The notes below the pieces were generated by a model. It did no database searches. It was not told the origin of the DNA and was given only the letters and a program-made list of their open reading frames with translations. DNA of 64,000 nt, from positions 1 to 64,000 of the forward strand of contig MPMR01000005.1 in the NCBI GenBank assembly GCA_002238605.1. Reading direction: 5' to 3'. Source of the stretch: BD2-11 clade cluster bacterium bin43. GTDB taxonomy: Bacteria > Gemmatimonadota > Gemmatimonadetes > Longimicrobiales > Gaopeijiaceae. Shown here piece after piece: positions 7,329-16,534 of this stretch. Each line of letters begins with the position of its first letter. Position 1 is the first letter of the stretch. A program made the translations under genes and the position numbers.

Positions 7329-9683
7329 ATGCGACAGAGCGAGGAGATGAAGAGGCGCGGTGGGAGAATGGACCGCGAAATCGTCGCCCGGTACACCAAC
7401 CAGCCGGCCAGAATGCCCAACGGGGCGAGGGCCGCCATCGAGGCGGCGTGGAACGGAGCGCCGGTGCAGCTCTACGCCCTGGCCGACCTGGACGCGAAAC
7501 TCCGGCTGGCGGCGACCTGGGTCGCCCTGGGGCCGGAACATCTGGCGGTCGCGCGGCGGCGGGCCGCAGGTCACAACCCCCGCGACGAAAACGCGTCCGG
7601 CGAGTGGGAAATCCGCAGCGTTCCACGCTCCTCGGTCAAGGCGGTCAGCGAATCGCCGGGCCTCTCCGGCACCGTGTTGTCCTTCCTGGCCGAGCCCGAC
7701 GAGCCGCCCCTCGCCAGAGTCCGCTACACGCACAGGCAGCGGCGCGCGATGGAGAACCTGCGCTTCGTGGTCGAAGAGCAGTTGCGCGGCAGATGCGTCG
7801 AGCCGGGGGAGCCCGACGAGACCTACGTGGAGAGCGTGGCGGCGCCGATCCGCGAGGCCCAGGCCCTGGTCGCGGGCTCCCGCGTGGCCGTGATCTGGAG
7901 GTTGCTCGGCTACCTCCGGCCGTATCGCAGGGAGGTGACCATCGGGCTGGCGGCGGCGGGGCTCATCACCCTGGTGAGCCTGATTCCGCCCTACCTCGCC
8001 GGATACCTGCTGGACGACGTCGTTCGGCCCGTGCGGGACGGCACGCTGGACATCTCACGGGGCAAGCTGGCGGCCTGGGTCGCGGTGGGAGCGATGGCGC
8101 TCGTCTACATCGTGCGCCAGGCGGGCGCCCTGGTGCGGCTGCGCATGCTCTCGGTGCTGGGCGAGTGGGTTGCGCGCGACCTGCGCACGGAGCTGTATGA
8201 GCATCTGCAGCGGCTTTCCCTGTCCTTCTACATGCGCAAGAAGACCGGAAGCATCATCACGCGCGTGAGCTCGGACACCGACCGGCTTTGGGAATTCCTG
8301 GCCTTCGGGGTGGTGGACGTGTCGCTGTCGCTTGTGATGCTGACGGGGCTCGGCATCGTGCTGGTGACCCTTGACTGGAAGCTCGGGCTGGTGATGACAG
8401 CGCCGGTTCCGCTGTTCTGCTGGGCCATCTTCCTGCACGGGGAGCGCATCCAGCGCCTCTTCATGCGCGCCTGGCGCAAGTGGTCCGGAGTGACCGACAT
8501 CCTCTCGGACACCATCCCCGGCATGCGCGTCGTGAAGACCTTCAACCAGGAGGAGCGCGAGACGCGGCGCTTCGACAGGCGCAATGCCAGCGTGACGGAG
8601 GAGTACAACCGCATCCACCGCATGTGGACGAGCTTCTGGCCGGGGCTGATGCTCGCGGTGCACGGGACGACGGTGGCGGTGTGGGCGTTCGCGCTGCCGC
8701 GGCTGCTCGAGGGGCCTGGCGCGGAGCCCGATCTGTCCGCGGGTACCTTCGTCTCGTTCCTGCTCTACACGACCATGTTCATCGGACCGGTGGAGATCAT
8801 CGGCCAGATGGCGCGCACCATGAACCGGGCGACGAGTTCGGCGCACCGGGTCTTCGAGGTGCTCGACACCGAACCGGAGATCGTTGAGAAGGCGCGTCCG
8901 GTGCGCCTGGAGCCTCTTGCGGGCCGGGTGTCCTTCGATTCGGTGACGTTCGGATACGATGGCGTGCGGCAGGTTCTGCGCGGGGTGAGCTTCGACGTGA
9001 GGCCCGGCGAGATGGTCGGGCTGGTGGGGCCGTCCGGGGGCGGGAAGACCACGGTCGTCAACCTGATCGCGCGCTTCTACGACACCACCGGCGGGACCAT
9101 CCGCATCGACGGCGTCGACATCAGAGCGCTCGAGATCGGGCACTACCGCCGCCAGATGGGCATGGTGCTCCAGGACCCGTACCTGTTCCACGGCACCATC
9201 GTCGAAAACATCCGCTACGGACATCCGGAGGCGGATCTGGAACGGGTGATCGAAGCGGGCAAGGCCGCCAACGCGCACGACTTCATCTGCCGCCTGCCGC
9301 ACGGCTACGACACCGTCGTGGGGGAACGGGGACAGACCCTCTCAGGCGGCGAGAGACAGCGGGTGTCCATCGCGCGGGCGATCCTGCACGACCCGCGCAT
9401 CCTCATTCTGGACGAGGCCACCAGCGCGGTGGACACGGAGACGGAGCGAAAGATTCAGGAGGCGCTGGACCGGCTGGTGGCCGGGCGCACGGTGTTCGCG
9501 ATCGCGCACCGCCTGTCCACGCTGCACCGGGCATCGCGTCTCTTCGTGATGAAGGACGGCAGACTGGCGGAAGCCGGAACGCACGAGGAGCTGCTGGCGA
9601 CTCGGGACGGCATCTATCGCCGCCTGCACGAAATGCAACTGGAGCTGCAGCGTCCGCGGCCCGTGGCGGAGCGCACGGGATGA
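7329..9683 (+). CDS. ABC exporter (fused permease-ATPase), cyanophycin-metabolism-associated type
   Basis: The 784-residue half-transporter has an N-terminal cytoplasmic extension of about 190 residues, six membrane segments in the region about 195-500, and a C-terminal ATPase domain. In the ATPase, Walker A is GPSGGGKT (about 566-573), the signature is LSGGERQRV (about 671) and Walker B is ILILDEATSAVD (about 692). The closest named group is the exporter found next to DUF1854 proteins and cyanophycin genes, and the next gene here is indeed DUF1854. The substrate is unknown. An alternative ATG at 7371 is preceded by GTGGGAG. A terminator-like hairpin ends 16 bp before the first ATG, which suggests control by attenuation. 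Confidence 0.88.
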   Translation: MRQSEEMKRRGGRMDREIVARYTNQPARMPNGARAAIEAAWNGAPVQLYALADLDAKLRLAATWVALGPEHLAVARRRAAGHNPRDENASGEWEIRSVPRSSVKAVSESPGLSGTVLSFLAEPDEPPLARVRYTHRQRRAMENLRFVVEEQLRGRCVEPGEPDETYVESVAAPIREAQALVAGSRVAVIWRLLGYLRPYRREVTIGLAAAGLITLVSLIPPYLAGYLLDDVVRPVRDGTLDISRGKLAAWVAVGAMALVYIVRQAGALVRLRMLSVLGEWVARDLRTELYEHLQRLSLSFYMRKKTGSIITRVSSDTDRLWEFLAFGVVDVSLSLVMLTGLGIVLVTLDWKLGLVMTAPVPLFCWAIFLHGERIQRLFMRAWRKWSGVTDILSDTIPGMRVVKTFNQEERETRRFDRRNASVTEEYNRIHRMWTSFWPGLMLAVHGTTVAVWAFALPRLLEGPGAEPDLSAGTFVSFLLYTTMFIGPVEIIGQMARTMNRATSSAHRVFEVLDTEPEIVEKARPVRLEPLAGRVSFDSVTFGYDGVRQVLRGVSFDVRPGEMVGLVGPSGGGKTTVVNLIARFYDTTGGTIRIDGVDIRALEIGHYRRQMGMVLQDPYLFHGTIVENIRYGHPEADLERVIEAGKAANAHDFICRLPHGYDTVVGERGQTLSGGERQRVSIARAILHDPRILILDEATSAVDTETERKIQEALDRLVAGRTVFAIAHRLSTLHRASRLFVMKDGRLAEAGTHEELLATRDGIYRRLHEMQLELQRPRPVAERTG

Positions 9684-9726
9684 GGGGTGAAAGGCCGGCA
9701 TGGCCGAGGGAGCAAGGGAGGACGTA

Positions 9727-10227
9727 ATGACGACGGTGAAGAAGGGCACGGTGGTGGGGAACGCCGATCAGGTGGTGGAACTGGAGCGGCGCGTCGACGG
9801 GCAGCTATGGGCGCGCACCGGAAACCGCGCGGCTCGCGTGACCGTGCACCGGTGTTTTCCCTGGTCGGAGCCGGGGCGGTTCGTCTCGCTGCGCGATGCC
9901 GAGGAGGACGAGGTCGCTCTTGTGCGCGACCCCGACGAACTCGACGAGAGGTCGCGCGCAGCTCTTGAAGACGCGCTCGCGGCAGCCGGCTTCGTGCTGG
10001 AGGTGACGCGCATTCACGCCGTGGAGGACGAAGTGGAGATCCGTTACTGGCGGGTCGAGACGCGCCAGGGTCCGCGCTCCTTTCAGACCAGGCGCGATGA
10101 CTGGCCCCGGCGACTCTCGGATTCGAGCTTCCTGATCCGGGACGTCTCGGGCGACCTGTATCATGTGCGCGACACCCGCGCGCTCGACCGCGAGAGCCGT
10201 GAATGGCTTTGGGCGTACGTGGAGTAG
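9727..10227 (+). CDS. DUF1854 protein, partner of the ABC exporter
   Basis: The start at 9727 is chosen over an in-frame ATG at 9700 because a GGGAGG site lies 6 bp upstream. The 166-residue protein carries the DUF1854 pattern: RCFPWSEPGRFVSLRDAE (about residues 37-54), the acidic EVALV strand, a WRVETRQGPRSF strand, and DVSGDLYHVRDTRALDRESR near the end. Members are small cytoplasmic proteins almost always encoded beside the exporter type seen just upstream. Their role is not established. Spacing of 43 bp and the same strand support one operon. Confidence 0.85.
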   Translation: MTTVKKGTVVGNADQVVELERRVDGQLWARTGNRAARVTVHRCFPWSEPGRFVSLRDAEEDEVALVRDPDELDERSRAALEDALAAAGFVLEVTRIHAVEDEVEIRYWRVETRQGPRSFQTRRDDWPRRLSDSSFLIRDVSGDLYHVRDTRALDRESREWLWAYVE

Positions 10228-10384
10228 GGATGACGGGGCGCGGGCAGCCTGCCTACTCAGGGACGAGGCGGGAGAAGGGCGGTAGATTGCTGTTGCGACG
10301 ATCCCGGCTGCCACCGATTCTTGTTGCGCGTCCGCGTTGCAATGCCCCGAAGTCGCGTTGCCATCTACCTCTATTGGGGGATCA

Positions 10385-10741
10385 GTGACAGCGAAACAAC
10401 GCATCTACGAGGAACACGGGATATCGTCCGAGCGTGAGGAATACTGGACATCTCTTCCAGAGTCGCGACGCCAGTTTTTCCGAGACAAGGTGCTGCTGCA
10501 CTACCGGAGTGAAGGAAAGTGGTGGCTCGAAGCCATGGCCATCAACGGCGCGTGGATGCAGAGTCCGATAAGCCGGGCCCGGGAGGCTGCTCGGCGCGAG
10601 GCTTATGAATCGGAGTTGGTCCGTTGCGTGAGGACCGGCGCAATGGTCGCGCGACGCGACGCCGTAACCATCGGGAAAACAAACGTATCGCTGGCGGCAC
10701 TGAATTCAGCCGAACGACAGCTATTGGGGTTGTCGGAATAG
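10385..10741 (+). CDS. small hypothetical protein
   Basis: A GTG start at 10385, directly behind GGGGG at 10376-10380, gives 118 residues beginning VTAKQRIYEEHGISSEREEY. The protein is hydrophilic and helical with many Arg and Glu residues and one tryptophan cluster (KWWLEAMAINGAWM). It has no signal peptide or membrane segment. No family is recognised. It lies between the DUF1854 gene and a decayed queE, at the edge of a lower-GC patch, so it may be an accessory gene. Confidence 0.55.
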   Translation: MTAKQRIYEEHGISSEREEYWTSLPESRRQFFRDKVLLHYRSEGKWWLEAMAINGAWMQSPISRAREAARREAYESELVRCVRTGAMVARRDAVTIGKTNVSLAALNSAERQLLGLSE

Positions 10742-10788
10742 AACCGTGCGTCTGTTACGACACCGCTTAGGCGTTAGCCGGGGGAGAA

Positions 10789-11160
10789 ACGTAACTCGTT
10801 CGACGACATCCTCGCGGCTTGCGCGGGAAGCGACCCAGTGCAACTCACGGGCGGGGGAGCCGCTTCCCAGCCGGGTGCCCTTCATCCTTGGTGGACCGGT
10901 TGCTGGAAGCGGGGTTCACCATGCTGGTGGCAACCTCCAGAGCGATCGATGTCGGGGCGCTCGATCCACGCGCGCACAAGATCATGGACCTCAGTGCCCG
11001 GGATCCGGCTCGGTTGCGCGCAACCTGTGGGCGAAGCTCGACTACCTGACCACCCGGGACGAAGTGAAGTTCGCGGTCGGGGATCGCGCCGACTACGAGT
11101 GGGCCCGGGAGGTCATCGTCGCGTGGGGCGTTGCAGACCGCATCCAAGACGGATCGCTGA
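10789..11160 (+). pseudogene. queE: queE (7-carboxy-7-deazaguanine synthase) remnant, multiple frameshifts
   Basis: Three successive frames together spell the middle and C-terminal part of QueE: RNSFDDILAACAGSDPVQLT (family: ...VELTGGEPLLQ), then LVDRLLEAGFTMLVATSRAI and DPRAHKIMDL, then CPGSGSVARNLWAKLDYLTT followed by RDEVKFAVGDRADYEWAREV. The N-terminal radical-SAM CxxxCxxC loop is missing. QueE makes the deazapurine base of queuosine and of some DNA modifications. At least two frame changes and the missing iron-sulfur site make this copy non-functional. No other deazaguanine gene is in the window. Confidence 0.8.
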
Positions 11161-11386
11161 ATGCACAAGCAGATCTGGGCGCGGTTCTATACCTCGAAGA
11201 TGCCGATCACCGTGGTCCAGATCCTGGGCGCCGATCACACCGCGGCCGCGGCATGGAGGCACGGACGCCCTAACAAGGTGGTCAAGGGCCGGGATCTCAC
11301 GGAAGCGCACCCGCAAACCCTCGGCCAGCAAGGAGGTGAAGAAAGCAGCGTAGCACCTGACCTCGGTGAGGCCGGGTGTCAGGTGA

Positions 11387-12004
11387 CTACCGTACTTGTA
11401 CATCCCTCCATATGAACAACGGTGGGGTCTCGTCTCCTTCCTCGGGGAGCGAAACTTGAGATATGAACGAAGCGAATCGCTGGATGAGACCCTCCCGCAC
11501 TACGTCGGGCAGAGCGGCTATCCGTAAGACCAGTTCAGATTGCACTCCCTTGTACAGGTGATCCGCAGGCAGGGTCAAGATACGTGTGAAGTCCAAGGTA
11601 AGCGAAGGTACGTCCTCTCCCTCGGATACGGAGGCTCTCGGCAGATGATGATACCTCGCTTTCTGGTTGCTGGTGACATCGCGCCAGATTCTGCTGGGCA
11701 TTCTGCCGCGCACCTGCCTGATCTCATCCTCCACAAACGCTTCACACAACAAAACCTGAGGGGCCTTCAAGGCCACCTCCCCTGGTGGCCTGCCGAGTCT
11801 CTCGCGCTCACGATGATCCTGGAAGAGGTCGCAGTATCTCGTCATTACAACGGTGAAGGGTCGATGGATGGGTTCGAATGCGAACTTATCCCCATCTGGA
11901 GCGGAGGCGGATCGGAGCGCTTGGTAGTCCCAAACGTTCTTCAAGATCTCCCCTTGCTTGAGAGGCTCTCCCAGCTCGGGCGAAGGGTCGTAGAGGAGCA
12001 GCAA
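11387..12004 (-). CDS. hypothetical protein in TIGR04255 operon
   Basis: The protein has about 205 residues from a TTG at 12002-12004; the frame directly continues that of the upstream gene after its stop and has no ATG or GTG before this point. It begins LLLYDPSPELGEPLKQGEIL, and contains VVMTRYCDLFQDHRER, an LLCEAF segment and NQKARYHHLP, a conserved-looking arrangement with a YCD motif and paired histidines that might bind metal. There is no membrane segment. Function is unknown. It is the last gene of a three-gene minus-strand operon, and its in-frame relation to the preceding small gene leaves open that both were once one gene. Confidence 0.6.
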   Translation of the reverse strand: MLLLYDPSPELGEPLKQGEILKNVWDYQALRSASAPDGDKFAFEPIHRPFTVVMTRYCDLFQDHRERERLGRPPGEVALKAPQVLLCEAFVEDEIRQVRGRMPSRIWRDVTSNQKARYHHLPRASVSEGEDVPSLTLDFTRILTLPADHLYKGVQSELVLRIAALPDVVREGLIQRFASFISQVSLPEEGDETPPLFIWRDVQVR

Positions 12005-12043
12005 TGGAACGCCAGCGCAGTGGGATCGACGCCTAGATCCCGC

Positions 12044-12313
12044 TCATTCCTCCAGAACGAGCCCAGCGCGCTTGGAGGGCTCCACAAGCGTCGCGAGCCC
12101 CCCCTCCGCGACACGACGATTGGACGGCGGCAATCTAAGATTCTCAGCGTGAAACTCGTAAACCTCGTGGAGGCTTTCAACTGCCTCCCTGAGACCCGAA
12201 GAAGGCATAGCAGCAATCAGCACCAACCCTAGTATCTGGAGCATTGCCGACCCACCCCGGATGTCGGACTCGAAAAAGAGGGACGTATCGCCACTTGTGA
12301 TGTGGGCCTCCAT
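12044..12313 (-). CDS. small hypothetical protein, middle gene of TIGR04255 operon
   Basis: An AGAGGTAGG site abuts the ATG at 12311-12313, which decides this start over a longer frame that would overlap the upstream gene by about 110 bp. The 89-residue product begins MEAHITSGDTSLFFESDIRG, has a hydrophobic stretch (AMLQILGLVLIAAM, about 23-37) that could be a membrane or core helix, and a charged C-terminal half. No family is recognised. It starts 37 bp after the stop of the TIGR04255 gene, and its own stop is followed in the same frame by the next gene. Confidence 0.55.
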   Translation of the reverse strand: MEAHITSGDTSLFFESDIRGGSAMLQILGLVLIAAMPSSGLREAVESLHEVYEFHAENLRLPPSNRRVAEGGLATLVEPSKRAGLVLEE

Positions 12314-12350
12314 CCTACCTCTTGCCAAGCTACGCGTCCTCCAAGGGTCC

Positions 12351-13136
12351 TCAGTCAAGAGGTCTAGGTCGGAGAGCACCAGTGAGGGTCGGCTGTATGA
12401 CCCAGCGGAAGAAATCTCCTGAGACCCGATGGAATGACTCCAGCGTTGGAGTGACGTCATTGGTATTCACCTTACCTGAAATGAAACAGTCGATGTCGAT
12501 GACATACCCATCTAAAGCGGTGTCCGACCGTGTTTCCAATCCGTGACGTATGGCCATCAGGGACCCACGCGGCTCATCGAGCCTTATGGCCAGTTGCGTG
12601 CGCGTCTCGGTGATCCGGCTGCGGACGCCCTCGTCATGCAGGAATCCAAGCAGTACCTCCCGTAGGAGATTGGCCCAAGGAACTTCGCTAAGTCCGAGTT
12701 CCTCCCGATCAATGAAATCACGGAAACGAAGTCCAACCCGGGAGTAGAAGGCTGGCCTGTACACGGCCTCAAACGCACTCTTGGTTGCGTTCACTTCACC
12801 GATGAATTGTTCCCATCGCTTGTAGGCGGAATCCGTAAAGGCCAGAAAATCCTTGGTCAAGGCAATCGCCTGCCCCTCGTTCTCGCTCCTGAATTCATGT
12901 TTTCCTTCGCCACCAAGATCCACGCCGAGCCTTGAGACCACATCGCGGAATTGTTCCGGAAGATCGAACCCCGACGGCGTATGCTCGTAGAAGGGGTACT
13001 TCTCACGAACCAAGTCTTGGAACTCGGCGGGCTGCTGCGACGCGATCTTCAGGATTGACGGATACCGGAGTTGACAAATGACCTGTTCGAGTGGGTTCCT
13101 CTCGTAGACAACGCGGTCGGAAGCCGGAAATGGCAT
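12351..13136 (-). CDS. TIGR04255 family protein
   Basis: The 261-residue protein begins MPFPASDRVVYERNPLEQVI and continues CQLRYPSILKI, the N-terminal pattern of TIGR04255 (a conserved NPL segment followed by V/I-CQLRFP). It also has the family's central YSRVGLRFRDFI and the C-terminal LESFHRVSGDFFRWVI. Length matches the family's usual 240-270. TIGR04255 proteins are sporadically distributed across bacteria, often on islands beside other orphan genes, with no proven function. This gene leads a three-gene operon with two unnamed partners. Local GC content is lower than in gyrA next to it, which fits transfer. Confidence 0.85.
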   Translation of the reverse strand: MPFPASDRVVYERNPLEQVICQLRYPSILKIASQQPAEFQDLVREKYPFYEHTPSGFDLPEQFRDVVSRLGVDLGGEGKHEFRSENEGQAIALTKDFLAFTDSAYKRWEQFIGEVNATKSAFEAVYRPAFYSRVGLRFRDFIDREELGLSEVPWANLLREVLLGFLHDEGVRSRITETRTQLAIRLDEPRGSLMAIRHGLETRSDTALDGYVIDIDCFISGKVNTNDVTPTLESFHRVSGDFFRWVIQPTLTGALRPRPLD

Positions 13137-13148
13137 TAGACGGCAATC

Positions 13149-13418
13149 CTAGGATTTGGCGGTATACGCAGATGGGGGGTCAGTCGACAAGGCTTGCATC
13201 CCTCCTACGCTCTGCGCAACCCCCAAGATCCTTACCGATCCTTCTGACGTTGCGCCGTGGGCTTCAGGGACGAGCCTGGCAGCCAGTATCCCGGGTGGAT
13301 TAGCCAAGGCACTGGTTGGCAGCACCACGAACCGCTGCCGCTCGATCTCCGGAAGCGCGATCACCGATACACCCGCCGCGATTCGCCGCAGGCTCGGACT
13401 GGCGTCCTTGGTATCCAT
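13149..13418 (-). CDS. possible small protein downstream of gyrA
   Basis: The frame starts 8 bp after the gyrA stop and encodes 89 residues without membrane segments. An AGGGT lies before the ATG at an acceptable distance. Composition (Ala, Val, Ser, Pro) is protein-like, with a strand-rich middle (VSVIALPEIERQRFVVLP), but an overlapping plus-strand frame of similar length looks equally open. No family is recognised. It is kept as a tentative gene only. Confidence 0.3.
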   Translation of the reverse strand: MDTKDASPSLRRIAAGVSVIALPEIERQRFVVLPTSALANPPGILAARLVPEAHGATSEGSVRILGVAQSVGGMQALSTDPPSAYTAKS

Positions 13419-13425
13419 GAAGACC

Positions 13426-16077
13426 CTAACTCCGGTCGCCTCTGAGCAAGTCGAACTGGGGCGTTGACCCCTTCACGCCACGCTTCGTGGCTTCAACCCC
13501 ATCCCCGCGGTCCGCCGAAGTGGCCGTGGATCCCTCGTCCGCCGACTCGATCCTGTTGGTCACCGCACCTTCGGCCGGGTTGGCGGCCGTGCCCGTTCCG
13601 GCCGGGGAGCCAGCTGCTCCACCACCCCCACCCGGCGAAGCGCCCCCCTGAGTGCGGGTCACCCGGACCACCCGGTCGCCGACCTCCACCTGCGCGAGCC
13701 GGCTGCCCCGCGCGCCCTTCCCGGTGACCGGCACGTCCCCCGCCGCCACCTGGGTGATCCGGCCGGCCGCCGTGACCAGCATGACCGCGTCCTGGTCGAG
13801 GACCTCGATCGCACCGATCAGCCGCCCATCCCCGCCGCCGGGCGGAGTCATCAGGACGCCCAGGCCGCCGCGCTTCTGCAGCGGGTAGTCGTTCACGTCG
13901 GTCCGCCGGCCCCACCCCTGGTCGGACACCGCCAGCACGGTGCCCGCGCGGCGGATCAGGAGCGCGGACACGACCAGGTCGTCGCCGCGCAACCCGATGC
14001 CCTTCACTCCGAAGGCGGCCCTCCCCATCACCGGTACCTGCCCTTCGGCGAAGCGGATCGCGCGGCCGTGTCGGGTCGCCAGCATGATGTCGGCGCCGCC
14101 CTCGGAGAGCATCACCGCGACGATGCGGTCGCCTAGCCGCACCCGGGAGGCGGCCAGCCCCGCCGGCCGCGGGTTCGAAAACTCCGACAGGCGCGTCCGC
14201 TTCACGGTGCCGCGCCCGGTCACGAACACCACCTGCCCCTCCGCGGTCAGGCTGTCGACCTGCAGCAGGGCGGTAAACGGATCCGCGCGGCTGCCCTTCG
14301 TGAGGCTGTAAAGCGATTGCCCGCGCGACGCCAGCCCGCTCTCGGGCACGCCGGTCACGCTCAGGAAGTGGACGTGCCCGCCTTCCGTGAACGCCAGGAT
14401 CCACCCCTGGGTGCGCGCCACGAAGAGGCGCTCCAGGTAGTCGTCCGGGTAGCGCTCCATCCCCGCGAGCAGCTTGCCGCTCGCCAGCCGGCGGCGGTAC
14501 AGATGCACGGGCATGCGCTTGACGAACCCCTGGTGGCTGACGGTGACCACCACGTCCTCGTCCGCCACCGCGGCCTTCACGCTCGCCTTCGAGGCGGTTT
14601 CCCTGTCCAGAATGGTCGTGCGGCGCGCGTCACCGAACTCCCGCACTCCCTCCTCCAGCTCTTCCAGCATCAGCTGCAACTGACGGTACTCGCTCGACAG
14701 GATGCGGCGGAGTTGGCGGATGGTCTTCCGCAGCCCGACGAGCTCGTCCTCGAGCTTCTGCCGCTCGAGGGAAGTCAGGCGTGCCAGCTGCATGTCCAGG
14801 ATGGCGCCGGCCTGGCGCTCGGATAGATCCAGCTCGTCCTGCAGGCGCCCGGCCGCCTGCGCGCGGTCGTCCGAGGAGCGGATGATCGCGATCACCTCAT
14901 CGATGAAATCGAGGGCGCGCAGCATGCCTTCGATGACATGCGCGCGGTCCTCCGCCTTCTCCAGCTCATGCCGCGACCGTCGTTGAATGACCTCGAGACG
15001 ATGATCGCGAAATCGCTCCAGCATCTCCTTCAGCGCGAACTCGCGCGGCTCGCCCTTGTCGAGAGCCAGCAGAATGGCGCCGAAGGTGGACTGCAGGCTG
15101 GTGCGCCGGAGCAGGCGCTTGAGCACCTTGCCGGAATCGGCGCCGCGCTTCAGCTCGATGACCAGGCGGACGCCGTCGCGGTCGGACTCGTCGCGCAGGT
15201 TGGACACCTCGGGCAGCGCCCCCTTGCGCGACAGCCCGGCGATCTGGGCGATGATCTTGGACTTGGAGGTGGCGTAGGGCAGCTCGGTGATGACCAGCTG
15301 CTCCCTCCCGCCGCGGATCTTTTCCCGCACCACCCGGGCCCGCATGACGATGCGGCCCCGTCCGGTGCGGTACATCTGCCGGATGCCCTTCCGTCCGACG
15401 ATGAAGCCGCCGGTCGGGAAGTCCGGTCCCGGAATGACCTCCATCAGCTCGTCCAGCGTCGGCTCGTCGTCGTCCGCCAGCTTGCGGATCGCCGCAACCA
15501 GCTCGCCGAGGTTGTGCGGCGGCACGTTGGTGCTCATCCCCACGGCGATCCCGGCGCTGCCGTTCATCAGCAGGTTGGGCAGCCGCGAGGGCACCACGAC
15601 CGGCTCCTGCAGGCGGCCGTCGAAGTTGGGCGTCCAGTCGACGGTATCCCGGGCGATGTCGGTCAGCAGGTCCGCGGCCACCCGCGACAGGCGCGCCTCG
15701 GTGTAGCGGTACGCCGCCGCCGGATCTCCGTCGATGGAACCGAAATTGCCCTGGCCATCCACCAGCGGATAGCGCAGGGAGAAGTCCTGCACCATGCGCA
15801 CCAGGGCGTCGTAGACCGCGCTGTCCCCGTGGGGGTGGTACTTGCCCAGCACGTCCCCGACCACGGTAGCGCTCTTCTTGTAGCTCCGGTCCGGGGCCAG
15901 CCCAAGCTCGTGCATGGCGAAGAGGATGCGCCGATGCACCGGTTTGAGCCCGTCGCGCACATCCGGCAGCGCGCGCTGGACGATGACGCTCATCGAGTAG
16001 TCGAGGAACGACTCCCGCATCTCCTCCTCGATGGGACGCGGAAGAATGCGCTCCCTCGACCGGGATATCTGCATCAT
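13426..16077 (-). CDS. gyrA: DNA gyrase subunit A
   Basis: The 883-residue type IIA topoisomerase subunit cuts and rejoins DNA with GyrB, which is not in this window. The catalytic tyrosine is Tyr125 in [10 protein letters not shown]. The quinolone-determining region reads [13 protein letters not shown] with Ser86 and Asp90, the sensitive-type residues. The GyrA box in the C-terminal beta-pinwheel is QKRGGLG, which identifies gyrase rather than topoisomerase IV. After the pinwheel comes an unusual 75-residue tail, first Gly/Pro/Ala-rich and then acidic, ending FDLLRGDRS. The start follows GAGGAG 5 bp upstream. Confidence 0.97.
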   Translation of the reverse strand: MMQISRSRERILPRPIEEEMRESFLDYSMSVIVQRALPDVRDGLKPVHRRILFAMHELGLAPDRSYKKSATVVGDVLGKYHPHGDSAVYDALVRMVQDFSLRYPLVDGQGNFGSIDGDPAAAYRYTEARLSRVAADLLTDIARDTVDWTPNFDGRLQEPVVVPSRLPNLLMNGSAGIAVGMSTNVPPHNLGELVAAIRKLADDDEPTLDELMEVIPGPDFPTGGFIVGRKGIRQMYRTGRGRIVMRARVVREKIRGGREQLVITELPYATSKSKIIAQIAGLSRKGALPEVSNLRDESDRDGVRLVIELKRGADSGKVLKRLLRRTSLQSTFGAILLALDKGEPREFALKEMLERFRDHRLEVIQRRSRHELEKAEDRAHVIEGMLRALDFIDEVIAIIRSSDDRAQAAGRLQDELDLSERQAGAILDMQLARLTSLERQKLEDELVGLRKTIRQLRRILSSEYRQLQLMLEELEEGVREFGDARRTTILDRETASKASVKAAVADEDVVVTVSHQGFVKRMPVHLYRRRLASGKLLAGMERYPDDYLERLFVARTQGWILAFTEGGHVHFLSVTGVPESGLASRGQSLYSLTKGSRADPFTALLQVDSLTAEGQVVFVTGRGTVKRTRLSEFSNPRPAGLAASRVRLGDRIVAVMLSEGGADIMLATRHGRAIRFAEGQVPVMGRAAFGVKGIGLRGDDLVVSALLIRRAGTVLAVSDQGWGRRTDVNDYPLQKRGGLGVLMTPPGGGDGRLIGAIEVLDQDAVMLVTAAGRITQVAAGDVPVTGKGARGSRLAQVEVGDRVVRVTRTQGGASPGGGGGAAGSPAGTGTAANPAEGAVTNRIESADEGSTATSADRGDGVEATKRGVKGSTPQFDLLRGDRS

Positions 16078-16114
16078 GGCTGCTCCTCGGCCGGGAACTG
16101 CAAACGTGGGGCTC

Positions 16115-16534
16115 TCAGGCCTCGGCGGCCTCCGCGAACGTGGACGACACCACCTTGAGCGGCAGCGACACCTGGTGCTCGCCGTCCAGGTCCACGTCGA
16201 AAGCGTAGCGGCCCGGGGTTCTGAAGACGATCCCGTCCATGTTCAGGATGTGGGGGATCTTCAGCTGTCCGCCATCACTCGCCGCGCCGGGCCCGAACTT
16301 GACCTTGCCGTCCAGGCGCAGGAGGTCCTCCCCCGATGGCCCGCGCAGGCGAATCCTGATGGTGTGTTGCCCGGCGTGCTCCAGTCCCGCCGAGAAGCGC
16401 AGCACGAGGGAGATCAGGCCGTGTTTGGCCGGAAAGCGCGTGGAAGTGATCGAATCGAAGATGCCCAGGATGTTCAGCTTGCCGGCGCTGTCCACCGTGG
16501 CGGCATCCGCCAGCAACGCGAGGTCTACGCGCAC
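16115..16534 (-). CDS. DUF6941 family protein
   Basis: A GTG start at 16532-16534 overlaps the end of the upstream CPBP gene by 10 bp, so the two are probably translationally coupled. The 139-residue product has the family pattern: a short N-terminal strand with [20 protein letters not shown] (GKLNIxGIFD is the hallmark), a [14 protein letters not shown] strand, and the C-terminal block [20 protein letters not shown] with VSLPLKVV. The fold is a beta-sandwich. Function is unknown; members are small cytoplasmic proteins. It lies 37 bp upstream of the gyrA start. Confidence 0.8.
   Translation of the reverse strand: MRVDLALLADAATVDSAGKLNILGIFDSITSTRFPAKHGLISLVLRFSAGLEHAGQHTIRIRLRGPSGEDLLRLDGKVKFGPGAASDGGQLKIPHILNMDGIVFRTPGRYAFDVDLDGEHQVSLPLKVVSSTFAEAAEA

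Noticed and set aside
13156..13467. Plus-strand frame opposite the small gene downstream of gyrA
   Set aside because: It runs into the 3' end of gyrA on the other strand and has no start signal; the minus-strand frame is slightly more plausible.
14938..16158. Long plus-strand frame opposite gyrA
   Set aside because: It is the antisense shadow of gyrA's conserved coding sequence and has no family match.
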